Origin: Chinchilla lanigera
Lineage: Eukaryota > Chordata > Mammalia > Rodentia > Chinchillidae
Reading direction: 5' to 3'
Assembly (NCBI RefSeq): GCF_000276665.1
Contig: NW_004955417.1
Span: 14,794,648 to 14,858,647 of the forward strand
Length of the DNA stretch: 64,000 bases
The position numbers and the translations under genes were made by a program. Under the pieces are notes generated by a model, which did no database searches, was not told where the DNA came from, and saw only the letters and a program-made list of their open reading frames with translations. Each line of letters begins with the position of its first letter. Within the stretch, counting starts at the first letter, position 1. Below, in pieces: positions 35,255-46,615 of this stretch.

Positions 35255-36079
35255 ACTGACAATCTGCCACTGAAGAGTTTTGTTTTACTTTAAATTTCAA
35301 AGCTCCCTACATCTATGTATAAGCTCCATGACTATGTCTGTTGTGCTCAGCACAAAATTTTTAGTGCTTAGCATAAGCCTTAAGTGATCATTGGTGCTCC
35401 ATAGTTCTTCAAAATAAAATTTTACATGTTAAAATTACGTGATGTTTAAATTTTCCATTCCTCCGTTTTTGTCTTCCTCTCACAGTAATTTTTGGTAAGC
35501 TCCATTTTTTAATTTTTCTCTTATTAGATTGTTATTTGTATACTAAAAGAATATGAAAATATATCATGGTTAAGCTCATAAACAGTTACTTTTTCATAAC
35601 ATCTTTGTAAGAAAGTGAAACGTGATACTGCATAATATTCTGTCAAAATTTGATTTCTCTTCTGATGAGTTTATATTTTTCAAATTCTTACCAAGAAGGC
35701 ATGCCCTTTTATATAAGTTGGTTGTTCACTCAGTCTTACACTTCCTGATAACCTGTGAAGAAGCAATTCGTTCTCCTCCTTCATGTCCTATTGAAAAAAT
35801 TTTCTCTTTCCCAATCTTGCAACTTTTCTCTTTTTGTCTTTTAGGAATCCTTGATTTCCTTTATGAGATTTCTTGGGGATAATAATCTTCTCTGTTTGCC
35901 TATGACTTTTTTTTTTACATTTTCAAATGTTTACTAATGAAAGTTAAATATTTCTGTATTCATTATCATTGTTAATTGTTCCTAAGAATTTCACAGTGTA
36001 GATAACTTCCCATCAAAGGACAAATTAAAATGCAGCAACTAATTTTATTACTTTATAAAAGAGCAACAATAAAAATATT

Positions 36080-39000
36080 TGCATCTGTTTTATACAGGTT
36101 AGTATATGTGTTTACACTGTATATATTTTTATTTTTGAGGTTACTTCTGCTTAATTTTATTAGTCCATTAGTCCTCTCTTCAAAGAATATTTTGCAGATA
36201 TTTGTTCCCATTCTGAAGGATGCCTCTTCACTCTGTTGAATGGTTCCTTTGCTATGTAGTAGCCTTTTAATTTGATACGAATTGTGTTATCTCTTTTGTA
36301 TTTGGGGTTCTGTTCAGAAAGTTCCATCCTATCTCTTTGAGAGTTTTACCTATTTTTACCTTTCAGCAGATTGTTTCTGTTTTACTATTTAGATCATTTT
36401 GATTTTAGTTTAGTACATAGTGATATATATGGGTTTAAATTCAGTTTTCTGTATGTGAGTAGCTAGTTTTCCCAGCACCATTTGTTAAAGAGGCTGTCTT
36501 TCCTCCAGTGTGAGTTTCTGTCCCCTTTGCCAAAGATCAGATAGCTAAATGTGCTTGGAATTGTTTCTACATTCTCTATTCTGTTCCATTGATCTTCATG
36601 TCTGTGTTTCTTTTTTCTTTTAATTTATTTTCTCTCTCTTTTTTTTTTTTTTTTTTTGGCCCGTATTGTGCTGCTTTTATTACAATTTTAGTGATAAAAT
36701 TATAGTACAGTTTGAATTCTGGAATTGTGGTTCTTGCACTTCTTATCTAGAATTGCTTTTGCTATTCTAGATCTCTTCTGGTTTATGAATTTTAGGACTT
36801 TTTCTCTAGTTCTATGAGGAATGCTATTAGTATTTATTTGAGACTGCGTTAAATCTACATATATAAATTTTAGAAGTATGGCCATTTTGACTATATTGTT
36901 TATGCCTATCCAAGAACAGGCATTTCTTTCCATTTTCTGGTGTCCTCTTCAATCTCTTTCTTTAGAATACTGTAGCTTTTGTTGCAGAGATCTTTTACAA
37001 CTGTAGGTAGGTTAATTCCTATGTAATATTTCTCCATGGCATTGTGAAAGATTTCTTATTGAGTTTATTAGTGGAATAGAGACATGCTTTTGTCTCTGCT
37101 AGTTGACTTTGTATCTTGCTTTATTACTGGATTTGGCTATACTAGAAGTATTTTGGTGGAATTTTTTTCTGTCGTCTATGTAGAGGATCATGTCATCTGC
37201 AAATAATGATAAGTTGACTTCTTTCCCTAGCCATAACACTTTTATTTCTTGCTCTTGCCTGTGTGTTTGCTGTGGCTACTGTTTCAAGAATTATATTGAA
37301 CAGTAGTGGGCATCCTTGTTTTGTTCCTCATTTTGGAAACGTTTAGGCTTCTCCCCATTTAATATGATAGTGGTTGTTTGTTTGTCATAAATGGCTTTTA
37401 TCAGATTGTGTTAAGGTCCTTCTGTATCTATTTTTAGCATTTTTAATCATGAATTGACATTGGATTTTGTTATATATTCTGCATCATTTGAGATGATACG
37501 AAATTTGTCCTCGGGCCAGGATATAGCTCAATGGAAAAAGCGCCTGCCTCGCAAGTGCAAGGTCCTGAGTTTGATTTCCAATACCAAAAAAAAAAAAAAA
37601 AAGAAATTTGTCCTAGTTTCTGTTTATGTGATATATTATATTTATTAATTTGCATGTATTGAACCATCCCTACTTTGTGGGATGAATGATGTATGATGTT
37701 TTGATGATTTTTTTTACATCATGTTTGCTAGAATTTGGTTAAAGATTTTTGTGTTAATATTCATTAAAGAGATTGCTCTGTAGTTTTCTTTTTTTTGATG
37801 GATATTTTTCTGGTTTTTGGAATCAGCGTAATGGTAGCTTCTAGGAATGACTTTGGGAGTACTCTTTCCCCTTCATTAATTTGAGGAAGATGAGCATTAT
37901 GTCTTTCTAGTAGTTCTTGTAGAATTCAGGAGTGAATCCATGAAAATCCACATAGGCTTTTCTTAGTTAGGTTTTTAAAAAATTACTTCTTTAAACTCAT
38001 TCTTGATAGTGGATTATTCAGGGTTTTTAATGTCTTCTTGGTTCAGCTCCAGTAGTTCATATGTATCTAGGAATGTATATCCATTTCTTCTGAATTCCCC
38101 ATTTTATTAGAATGTGGGATGTCACATTAGTTGCTAATGACCTGGTTTTTGACAGAATCTGTTTTGATTTTGTCTTTTTCTTTTCTAACTTCATTGAATT
38201 GGTCTTTTCCTTACATTTTTGGGTATGATTGGCAGGTTGCCTTGGGGTTTGTTTATTTTGTTTATTCTTCCAGAGAAGCAGTTTTTTGATTCATTGTTTC
38301 TTTGTATCAGTTGTTTTGTTTTATTTTGTTTGTTTTTAATCTCAATTTCATTAATTTCTTCTCTAATCTTTATAATTTCTGTCCTTATTCTAGCTTTTGA
38401 TTTAGTTAGGTCTTGCTTTGCTTGGATCTTGAGTGGGTTGTTTGTCTGAATTTGCTGTTTTTCTGATATAGGCCTTCACTACTATAAACATCCTTCTTAG
38501 GAATTGTTTTCATTGTTTCTTACAAGTTCTGGCATACTGTAGTGGCATTATCTTTTATTGAAGGAACGGATTTCTTTTTTGTAGTTCTGGATTCATTGTC
38601 ATGAACTTCTTGAGGTAGTCTTTGTCTTGGAAATACCTTATTTCTTCATCAATTTTGAAAGAAAGTTTTGCAGGGATATCAAGTTTGGGTTAGAAGTTGT
38701 CATCTTTTAATGCTTCAAACACTTCAATGTATCCTGCCTTTTAAGGTTTGTGTTGAGAAATGTGCTGTAATTCTAATGGGTTTGCCTTAATAGCTGATTT
38801 GTTGCTTTTCTCCAACAGCTTCTAAGATTCTGTACTTGTACTGGTCTTGGAATATTTTGACTATGATGTGATATGGAAAGGTTCTCTTTTAATCATGGTT
38901 ATTTGGGTATCTATATGCCTCACTTACTTGTATGTTTTATTTTTTACCCCAGTATTTGGAAAGTTCTCTGCCATTATTTTCATAAACTGGTTTTTTAATG

Positions 39001-39650
39001 CACTTTTTGCTCCTTTTGATTGTTCATTTATTCCAGTTAATTTTAGATTAGTCTTCATCATGTCATCTAGCATCTGTTCAAACCATTTTTCATGTTCTCG
39101 GCTATCGCTAAGTAATTGGTCAGGAACACATCCACCTTTTCTAATTTTGTCCTCTACTTCTGTTGTCCAAAATTTCAGTATAATTTTTCCCTCTTAGTTT
39201 GTGTTTGGAACCTTTTTATGGATTTTAGTTCTTGATAGATTGGTCATTTGTGTTTTGTATTGTTTTGTTTAGCACAGCTAATTTCTTTGTGTCTTCACTT
39301 CCTGATTGATTTACCTCCTCCATTATCTGGTGTGTATTTTCTGTGAGCCCCCTTAGCACCCTATTGATCTATTTTTTAATATCCTCTGTTGTCCTTTTGA
39401 AAATTTCACTGTGTGGCTTTTGCTTTTCTTCCCCTCAATGCCCTATGGATTGACTTTGCAGGAGTTAGGTGTTTGGGGAGGCACAATTGCTATGTTATCT
39501 TCTCATATTTCTATTATTTTTTGTTTTTGTTTTCTGCTTAGATATATGATCACTTTATATAGAAAGGTACATTATTTGACAAAAATGTCAAATAATATGC
39601 TATTTGAAAATGATTTCCAGAGACTACACATATAATTTGTTTTCTTTAAA
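36080..39650 (-). mobile_element. Long L1, antisense
   Basis: Antisense ORF2 landmarks run in order: CACTCTGTTGAATGGTTCCT, CTAGTTTTCCCAGCACCATT, CCAAAGATCAGATAGC, AGAGATTGCTCTGTAGTTTT. The frame at 36700-36933 (-) gives CSWIGINNIVKMAILLK. From about 38480 it passes into the 5' region (CATCCTTCTTAGGAATTG, GGAAAGTTCTCTGCCATTAT). Many stops; inactive. An ID at 37512-37602 is nested in it. Confidence 0.8.
37512..37602 (+). mobile_element. ID SINE nested in L1
   Basis: GGGCCAGGATATAGCTCAAT to TTTGATTTCCAATACC plus an A tail. Target duplication GAAATTTGTCCT at 37500-37511 and 37603-37614. Confidence 0.93.
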
Positions 39651-39796
39651 TATATTAACTCATTGATTATTGGGCTTCATATTATTCATGTTTTTCTTTT
39701 AAGTATAGTAACACATGGATTATTGGGATTGTTTCATAAGAAATACAAATTTTCCTTTCATTGTAATGAATATTCTTTTGATATCAAAAGTCTACT

Positions 39797-39888
39797 GGGA
39801 CTGGGGATATAGCTCAGTGGCAGAGCACCTGCCTGGCAAGCACAAGGTCCTGAGTTTAGTTTTTGCTACCAAAAAAAAAAAAAAAAAC
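39797..39888 (+). mobile_element. ID SINE
   Basis: GGGACTGGGGATATAGCTCA, GTGGCAGAGCACCTGCCTGG, GAGTTTAGTTTTTGCTACC and an A tail. No clear target duplication. Confidence 0.88.
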
Positions 39889-40950
39889 CAAAATTTAAAA
39901 ACACAGTGTATTGGAGGAAGTCCATAAATATATAAACTGATGTTCAGATATTATATATTGAAAAGTAAACTTGTGATCGCAACAATTTTATTATTCTTCT
40001 ATTAAAAGACGTCTTCTCTTATTCCCTAAATACCAAATGTGGTGTAACTTAGTGATACCATCTTTCTCTATGGGTTTTATGTGGCAGATGACATGAACTG
40101 GAAGAGAATGGGCTTAACTTTGGGAAATATTTACTGAGAGAACTGAGTTATTGCAGCTGACCAAATATTCTTTGATAATCATGAGGTAACCTTGTTACTA
40201 TGAGAATCTTTTCCTTTAAGAATACAAGCCATTTGGAATTGAATGTTTGTACTGATGCCCTTCTTTTAAACATATTAATTGAATATTTAGAGCTAACCAT
40301 TTGATCACTGACATCATTACTCAAACTCCTGAAATGAGAAGAGAGATTTTTTGATATACTAGTACTTGGAGTAATTGTTACCAGGTTCCATTTCAATTTG
40401 AAAGGGTAAAGGGATGTTTTTATATAAATCATTGACAAAAATATAGAATCAAAAAAAACACAGTTACTAACTTCTGTTGCCTGAAATTTTAACTTTTATG
40501 CTTTTTCAGTTGTGTCTACTGGTGACATGTTAACAAATATGTACTTAAAAGTTGTATCCCACTGGAAGAGTGAAAGTAGTTGGGGACATAATCCAGAGTG
40601 TGTTTTTAATATTCAGCCATTGACTACTATCACTTATTGCTATTCCATATCACTGTGTTCTACTGCTACTTTTGGAGAGACAAACACTCAAATGTGTAAT
40701 ATTATACCATGAAGAATTATACATTATATAGAATTATGTCAGAATTATGTCAGATTATAGAGCAAGGACCAAATCTAATTTTGGTAAATTAGTGACCATT
40801 TCTCAGAGGAAATATCATTTAGGGTAGAACTAATAGGCTGATTTTTGTAGAAAAGGCATACAATTCAGTTAGATTAGCTAACCTTCAAATTTTTTATATA
40901 TAATTAATGATAAATTTTTCTGTTATTTCATTTGTAGTTCTTTTATAAAC

Positions 40951-41008
40951 AGGTTATATATATATATCTACATCTATATATAAATATGTAGATGAAGATA
41001 TATATAAT
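40951..41008. repeat. AT-rich palindromic tract
   Basis: ATATATATATCTACAT on the left and ATGTAGATGAAGATATATAT on the right can pair imperfectly into a hairpin. Confidence 0.75.
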
Positions 41009-41499
41009 CTGAATAGTACTGCTGCTACGGGATCTTCACATTAGCTTTCTGTTACAACAACATTATTAGCTTTTTGCTACAAATCAGAAAACTGACAGTT
41101 AACAGATAAATTGCTGTTCTCAAATAATATGACAAATCACACAGTTAAAACACTAACTCATTCTGACTGGAAGGGTAATATTTTTTTCCATGACATATAT
41201 ACAAAAGAGTAATAGTATACATTATAGGTGATATATCCACATGAAATAATATTTTAACCAATAAAACTTGGTTATAAACTCCTTAATTATTGCTGCAAAT
41301 AAAAAATATGTAATATGTTAGGAATCATGTAAAAAGTAGGGTCTGTATACCATCAGTGGAAATAAATCATATTTTCTATACTTTTTGTGGCACTATGTTG
41401 ATAGTATAAATATTACCACATTTATTATATATTTGAACTAGAAGTTAACAGAATATGGAACAAAACTAGAAGTTATTGTATAGAGTTTGTACAATAGAA

Positions 41500-41735
41500 G
41501 AGGCAGTCTAGCATAATAATTAAAAGGATAAACTCTGTTTATATTCATATTCTTCTTTTGATACCTAGGAGATAAGGTACTAATCCTCTCTGTTATCTGT
41601 TTCCTTATCTGAAAATCATGATAATAAGAGTCTGCATAATAGTTCTTTCCTTGCAGTTTTAACAGGATGATTATTTTTGACGTAGTTAGAGCAGTGCCTG
41701 GAATACACTTGATGTATAGAGTTTTCAGTTAAATT
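41500..41735 (+). mobile_element. MIR SINE
   Basis: AGAGGCAGTCTAGCATAATA, TCCTTATCTGAAAATCATGA, TTAACAGGATGATTATTTTT, AGAGCAGTGCCTGGAATACA follow the MIR order. Confidence 0.7.
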
Positions 41736-42426
41736 GTAGATGAAGATTGCCAGTTTTATAAAATATCCCATTTATAAATATGGCTAAATACAGAAAATAT
41801 TATCCTTTCTTCAGTATGAAGCACAAAGTTTTGTCCTCCTATGATAAGGATTAGTGTGTCCTAATAATATATTTGCTTCTTTCGCCACCAGCTTGTTAAT
41901 TAATGAATAATTTTAAGAGATTACATACTTCTCAACTATTTAGTTATGTTATGCTACATGCAGATTTTAATTCATCTAAATTTTTGTTACATCACAATAC
42001 AGCGTATATAATACGTCACGCTTTTTAAAAATTGATTCTGTAGCTAAGCTTTTGTAATCAGAAAATTTGACATATGGAAATATTCATTTCCTATCAGTTG
42101 TTTTAAAGAAACATTTTTATTTGATATTATTTTTATACTGAGAAAATGATTAAATTAAATACCAGCTTAATTAATTTTCATAACGAGATGCCCTTTGTGT
42201 AATAAATAAATAGATATTTGCCTTAACTCTGTAATTCCACTTCCCAGTCATCAATTCCTTGAATAATGGCAAAGTAATTCTACAAGATAAAGTGGTCTAT
42301 TATGACACTTTGTAATCTAATGTACAAGATTTTAAACAATGAAACAATTTTGAAAATATTTTCTATATATTTCTGTCAAATTAAACGATGTGTCTTTGTT
42401 AAATAATTACCTCTTCTTATACATAG

Positions 42427-42554
42427 AATCCCGACCTCTGTCTGTTCCTGTTAAAACCATGTTGAATATATCTGAAGGCTGTAGAAGTCCTGAAGAAAGA
42501 ATGAAAGAATTTATTGGAATAGTATGGAATGCAGTGAAGAGTCTAACAATACAG
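42427..42554 (+). CDS. VPS13B: VPS13B internal exon 3 of 4 in window
   Basis: This 128-nt exon completes a split Glu codon (G from the previous exon plus AA) and then encodes 42 codons: SRPLSVPVKTMLNISEGC, RSPEERMKEFIGIVWNAV, ending KSLTIQ. The acceptor is acatag and the donor CAG/gtaaag, phase 1 in and phase 0 out. The intron before it is about 17.5 kb, the longest complete one in the window. The frame has no stop and matches the order expected for VPS13B. The C-terminal half, with alternating hydrophobic residues (FIGIVWNAV), resembles the start of an amphipathic strand or helix of the lipid-transfer groove, but that is inference. Confidence 0.93.
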
Positions 42555-42771
42555 GTAAAGTAAAAGGGAGAAATATGACTCTAGTTTCTATAATATTTAA
42601 AAATTTTTAGCATTGTTAATATTGGTAAATATTTCTCATAATAGGCATGTTAATCTCATTTCCACAATGTATTTGAAAGCAATTGGTATACTTATCATAA
42701 ACAAAATTTTAGAGACATCTATGTTTTATAAAAGGATACATTGACATGGTTCTTACCATTTGAAAAACTTT

Positions 42772-42927
42772 ATCTTTTTTCTGTCTTTTTGAGGCAGGGT
42801 CTCACTATATGTTTCAGGCTGGTCTTGAACTCATTTTGTAGCCCAGGCTGATCTTGAGCTTACAACCGTCCTACTGTCTCAGCCTCCCAAATGCTGGCAT
42901 TACAGGTGTGCGCCACCATGCCCGGCT
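42772..42927 (-). mobile_element. B1 SINE with 29-nt duplication, antisense
   Basis: TTTTTGAGGCAGGGTCTCAC, two GGCTG blocks (CAGGCTGGTCTTGAACTCAT and CAGGCTGATCTTGAGCTTAC), ending GCGCCACCATGCCCGGCT. Lies about 220 bases after the third VPS13B exon. Confidence 0.9.
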
Positions 42928-43054
42928 GAAAAGCTTTTGTTCATTCTGTTTGTTTCTTGTAAATATTTGAACACTGTTCAAATCACACTTACCTCTCTAT
43001 TGAAATAATCTAAATTGGAATTAAATTAACACAAAGTTACCTAATTGTTTTGCC

Positions 43055-43150
43055 TACCTAATTATAGATTAAATATAAATTTAAATATAAATGTTAATAT
43101 AAGTTAAGTATTATAATTACAATTAAAATAAATATTATAATTATAATTTC
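43055..43150. repeat. AT-rich low-complexity tract
   Basis: Iterated AAATATAAATTTAAATATAA and ATTATAATTATAATT words. Confidence 0.85.
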
Positions 43151-43317
43151 CTTTATTGTTAAATTTTCTTATTTACTTTCAATTTCAAATGAATGTAATT
43201 CAGTCCTTTTAAATTGCCCTCTTTACAAGTCATATTTAAACTGATAAAAATATATACAATTGGGAGACACTGAGTGGGGCGGGAGAGATCTTGAGGAACT
43301 GGGGATAACGTCCAAGC

Positions 43318-44156
43318 ATGGATCAAAGCAGTGAAGGGTGTACAAAAAAAGGTCAGCAGTGTGAATATTGACAAACTTATAAAGGATTTCTCATATATAG
43401 AATAGGGTGTTAATGTGTTGCCCAGGGGATCAAAAACTACTGAGCTCATGAGGTTATCTTGCCTCAGCCACCTGAGTAGCTGGGACTGCAGAAAATAATA
43501 GAAACCAGTGGAAAGAATAACGTTCAGTTGGAAAAGACCATCTGTTTATTAAAAGTAATCCAAGCAAAGAAAGTCTCATTTAAAAAAGAATGTGCTGCTC
43601 TTCAACATATGATAAAAGTGCTACAACAGATTATTGAATATCTACACAATTTGAAAGGTGAAAATGAACAACTAAAAAGAAATGCTGATATAACAAAGGA
43701 AAAGCTAAAATCTCAAGAACAGGAATATCAGAATAATATCACCAAACTTGCACATGAAGTGAAATATCGAATAGGAGGAACATAAGATAGAAATAAGCAG
43801 ACTTTATCAAGATATGCAGAAAAAAGTTGAATTAAATGAAGAAAAACATAAAGATCTAACAAAGAAAAAGGAGATGGAAATTTCAGAGATAAATATAAAG
43901 TTAGTAGTTCAAGCAAAAGAAAAGTGAAATAATCAAACTACAGCTGGAGTCTGATGCCAAACTAGCAAGAGTTCAGACTAAATCAAAACCCTACCCAGAT
44001 GCTACTATTTCTCCACAGGGTATCTACAGAAGGAAGCTTCAACATCTTCAAGAAGAAAAAAACAAGGAAATTACAATTCTTTATAATACCATTCAAGATT
44101 TGGAGCGGTGCCTTTCTATTCGCAAAGATTCTCACCTTAAGCATAGACAATTTTGA
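43318..44156 (+). pseudogene. CCDC152: CCDC152-like processed pseudogene, frameshifted
   Basis: An intronless, broken copy of a coiled-coil protein that I recall as CCDC152 (the gene overlapping SELENOP in mammals). It starts with MDQSSEGC at 43318 and is shifted within an A-run (ACAAAAAAAGG). It resumes as SVNIDKLIKDFSYIE, is interrupted at 43403-43491 by an 89-nt SINE-like segment, and resumes with VQLEKTICLLKVIQAKK. It shifts again near 43770 (KYRIGG, stop), continues as LYQDMQKKVELNEEKHKDL, shifts once more near 43923, and finishes with GIYRRKLQHLQEEKNKEI and DSHLKHRQF before a TGA at 44154-44156. Three or more frameshifts and the absence of introns inside another gene's intron indicate an old retrocopy. 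The longest surviving frame is 43528-43785 (85 codons). No clear poly(A) tail or target duplication could be delimited; an A-rich stretch follows at about 44236. The name is from recall; broken status is certain. Confidence 0.75.
43403..43491 (-). mobile_element. Alu/pB1-like antisense segment inside the CCDC152 retrocopy
   Basis: This 89-nt stretch reads like antisense 7SL-derived SINE: TTGCCCAGG, then GCCTCAGCCACCTGAGTAGC, then TGGGACTGCAG. It has no A/T tail and no flanking duplication, and it sits exactly between codons of the pseudogene (DFSYIE before; the frame that leads to GKNNVQLEKT after). Its right edge is the position used as a 5' splice site when antisense Alu-type SINEs become exons, so it may have been an exon of the source mRNA rather than an insertion. 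Confidence 0.65.
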
Positions 44157-44533
44157 GTATAACAGTAAATTCATTAATTAGTATTTACTTTTTTGAAAGC
44201 ATTTGAAAAATTCACTTCCATTTTCAACATAAGCCTAAATAATAAAAAAAGAGACAATTTTAAAAAATATACAATTAGGTGTTTATCTAATTGCTGTCAC
44301 AAGAATTAGGTAAAAATAACAGTTGCAAATTTTAGGTTTTTATGTAAAGTCTTTCTTTTTTGCCTAAATTTTGAAATACTGATACCAGAAACATTTTAAT
44401 GGAATTCTCAGTGTAGCATACAGTAATATCTGAGTAAGATCAATATCACCTGTGATTATAATCCAAAATGCTGTAAGTGAAAATTGCTTACACCCTAGCA
44501 ATGAAAGCAATCTGGATGGTGTACAAGTTTATG

Positions 44534-44653
44534 GTTTTTTTTGTTTTTTTTGTTTTTTTTTTTTTTTGGTTTTTCTCCGGTACCGGGAACCGAACTCACG
44601 ACCTTGCGCTTGCCAGGCAGGCGCTTTTGCCGCTGAACTAAATCCACAGCCCC
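44534..44653 (-). mobile_element. ID SINE, young subfamily, antisense
   Basis: T-rich tail, then GGTTTTTCTCCGGTACCGGG, AACCGAACTCACGACCTTGC and so on to the head at 44653. Target duplication AGTTTATG at 44526-44533 and 44654-44661. Confidence 0.93.
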
Positions 44654-44934
44654 AGTTTATGATTATTATAAGCCCGCAGAGAGCTGAACTGACAAATTGA
44701 CATTACCATAACACTAGTGTGCTAAAATCCAAAACATGAGAAACAACCACAGATCAAATAATCTCAGAAAATACTGAGTAGGATTAGTAAAAAGAAAACC
44801 AAAGGTAGATATGTCATAGCCAGATTTCTAAAAATCAAAAATCAAAAGAGAAATTTTCAAGCAGGCAAAAACCAAAGGCATATTATATATACGTGAACAA
44901 TGATAGGGATAACTCTTGACATTTTATCAGAAGA

Positions 44935-45115
44935 CTGACAAAAGACTATTACTCCAGCACTCTGGGAGACTGAGGCCAGAAGATCACAAGTTGATGTCCA
45001 GCCTGGGCAACTTTGCAACTTAGTCAGATCTTGTCTCAAAATGAAACATTTTTTAAAAGATCTGGGGTTTTACTTTAGTGTCAAAATCTTGGTTTCTGTC
45101 CCCAGTCCTGAAAAA
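44935..45115 (+). mobile_element. B4-like SINE, sense
   Basis: ACTCCAGCACTCTGGGAGAC, TGAGGCCAGAAGATCACAAG, CCAGCCTGGGCAACTTTGCA, GATCTTGTCTCAAAATGAAA (B1 part), then GGTTTCTGTCCCCAGTCCTG (ID end). Confidence 0.7.
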
Positions 45116-45789
45116 AAGGAAATAGGAATGAAACAGTCAAGGCCAAAAGAGAATGGAATAACATCTTTTAATGTGTTAGGGAAAACAAACTGTTAACATG
45201 TAATTTAATATCTAGCAAAATACCTTATCAAAAATTTTGGCAAAATAAACACATAAAGACCAAACTTTCCTCCCGCCTAAGTTTATTCTAATATGTGCTG
45301 GAAGTTCTTTGTGTCAAAGGGAAAATATAACAAAATCTTGATTTTGGAGGAAGTAGTGAAGTATAACAGAAACAGTAAATGAGTTAGAAAATAACTATAC
45401 AGGAAAAATATTTAGTATTTTTCTTCCTTTTCCTTTTTTTCAAATTTTATTGGTACATTTTAGATATACATAGTGATAACATTCATCATAGGGAATTTAT
45501 ACCTGTACGTGATATACCTTGATTCTTTTTTTTTCCTTATTCCTTTACCTTCCCTTCAACTCTTCTCCATACTTCAAGAGCTTTGTTTTCATTTTCCCTT
45601 CTCATTTTTTATTTTCCCTTCCTCCCTTCCCCGCACCCCAGTTACCCTTCCCATTTGAACATTATCTTCCTACTTCACAAAATCTGTTACACATTTTGGT
45701 CCTTATTTAACTTCAGTTTCTCACAGTAATGAAGCAATGTGATATTAACATATGTGTCTGATTTATTTCACTTAAGAATATGGTGTCAA

Positions 45790-45893
45790 GGGGCCGGGGA
45801 TTTAGCTCAGCGGCAAAAGCGCCTGCCTGGCAAGCGCAAGGTCGTGAGTTCGGTTCCGGGTACCGGAGAAAAACCAAAAAAAAATAAAATAAA
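45790..45893 (+). mobile_element. ID SINE, young subfamily
   Basis: GGGGCCGGGGATTTAGCTCA, CGGCAAAAGCGCCTGCCTGG, AGTTCGGTTCCGGGTACCGG, then an AAAATAAAATAAAA tail. A and B boxes intact. Confidence 0.93.
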
Positions 45894-45962
45894 ATGCTTG
45901 CCAGGCAGATGTGTTCATGCTTGCCAGGGAGATGTTGTGCCACTGGGCTATATCCCCAGCCC
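45894..45962 (-). mobile_element. ID SINE 5' half, inverted next to the sense copy
   Basis: Antisense ID head (GGGCTATATCCCCAGCCC) preceded by two copies of ATGCTTGCCAGGCAGATGT (45894-45912 and 45917-45935, one mismatch). The 3' half is absent. Confidence 0.8.
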
Positions 45963-46440
45963 TAGAGTTTATCCTTCTTTATGGCTGAGTAGTACTTGAT
46001 TGTATAAAGAAACTGCACATCATCTTTATCCATTCATTGGTTGTTAGGCATTTTCTAAGGTTTAGCTCTCACAAACTGTTCCATTATAAACACAGGTGTG
46101 CCTATGTTGATGTGGTATGATACTTTTAATTCCTTTAGGAAGAAAGGGAATAGCGGGGTCAAATGGAACCTGTAGTTTTAGTTTTTCTTGAGGATTCTCC
46201 ACACTGATTTCCATAATAGTTGCACCAGTCTACATTCCCACCAGCAGTGGAGAAGGGTTCCTTTTCTCCACAGTCCTATGAAAATGTACTGTATTATTGA
46301 GTTATAGAAAAACTATTGACTCCACTATGTGATGTACTCTAGAATATGATAACTATCAAGGATAACTAGCTGTTTAATGTTTATTATGATCATAAATGCT
46401 GTCATAATAAGTACTGGTATTAAAAGTTACTTTATGGCAT

Positions 46441-46615
46441 TTTTTTTTCCTTTCTGTGGTACTGAGAATTGATTTCAGAACTTTTGCAATGATCTGTTGC
46501 AACCCTCTTTTCAGACATGTTCTCACCAAGTTGGGGTGGTCTCAAACTTGTGATCCTTGTTCCTCAGCCTCCAAGCGCGTTGGGATTGCAGGAGTGCACC
46601 AATATGCCCAGTTCC
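46441..46615 (-). mobile_element. B4-like SINE, antisense, diverged
   Basis: TTCTGTGGTACTGAGAATTG (ID part), then TTGGGGTGGTCTCAAACTTG, TCAGCCTCCAAGCGCGTTGG and GATTGCAGGAGTGCACC (B1 part). Confidence 0.6.

Larger units (their letters stand above)
24936..42426 (+). other. VPS13B: VPS13B intron (17.5 kb)
   Basis: A complete phase 1 intron from gtatgt to atag. It carries ID, B1 and B4-like SINEs, an L2, MIR remnants and a 3.5-kb antisense L1 (about 36080-39650). Anonymous stretches with nothing recognised are 25040-25800, 27000-28340, 29110-30750, 30860-32200, 33730-35050, 35260-36080 and 39900-41490. Confidence 0.88.
45430..46290 (-). mobile_element. L1 3' end, antisense, interrupted by ID pair
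   Basis: TTTTATTGGTACATTTTAGA at the 3' UTR end, then TATGGCTGAGTAGTACTTGA, TCTTTATCCATTCATTGGTT, TTCCATAATAGTTGCACCAG and ACATTCCCACCAGCAGTGGA, the antisense ORF2 C-terminal region. Confidence 0.8.

Noticed and set aside
38847..39197. 116-codon open frame on the + strand
   Set aside because: It lies antisense to a long L1 and has no recognisable domain; the open frame is a consequence of T-rich antisense L1 sequence.
43528..43785. 85-codon open frame with coiled-coil protein sequence, possibly a small gene
   Set aside because: It is only one surviving frame of the frameshifted CCDC152-like retrocopy; homologous sequence continues on both sides in other frames.
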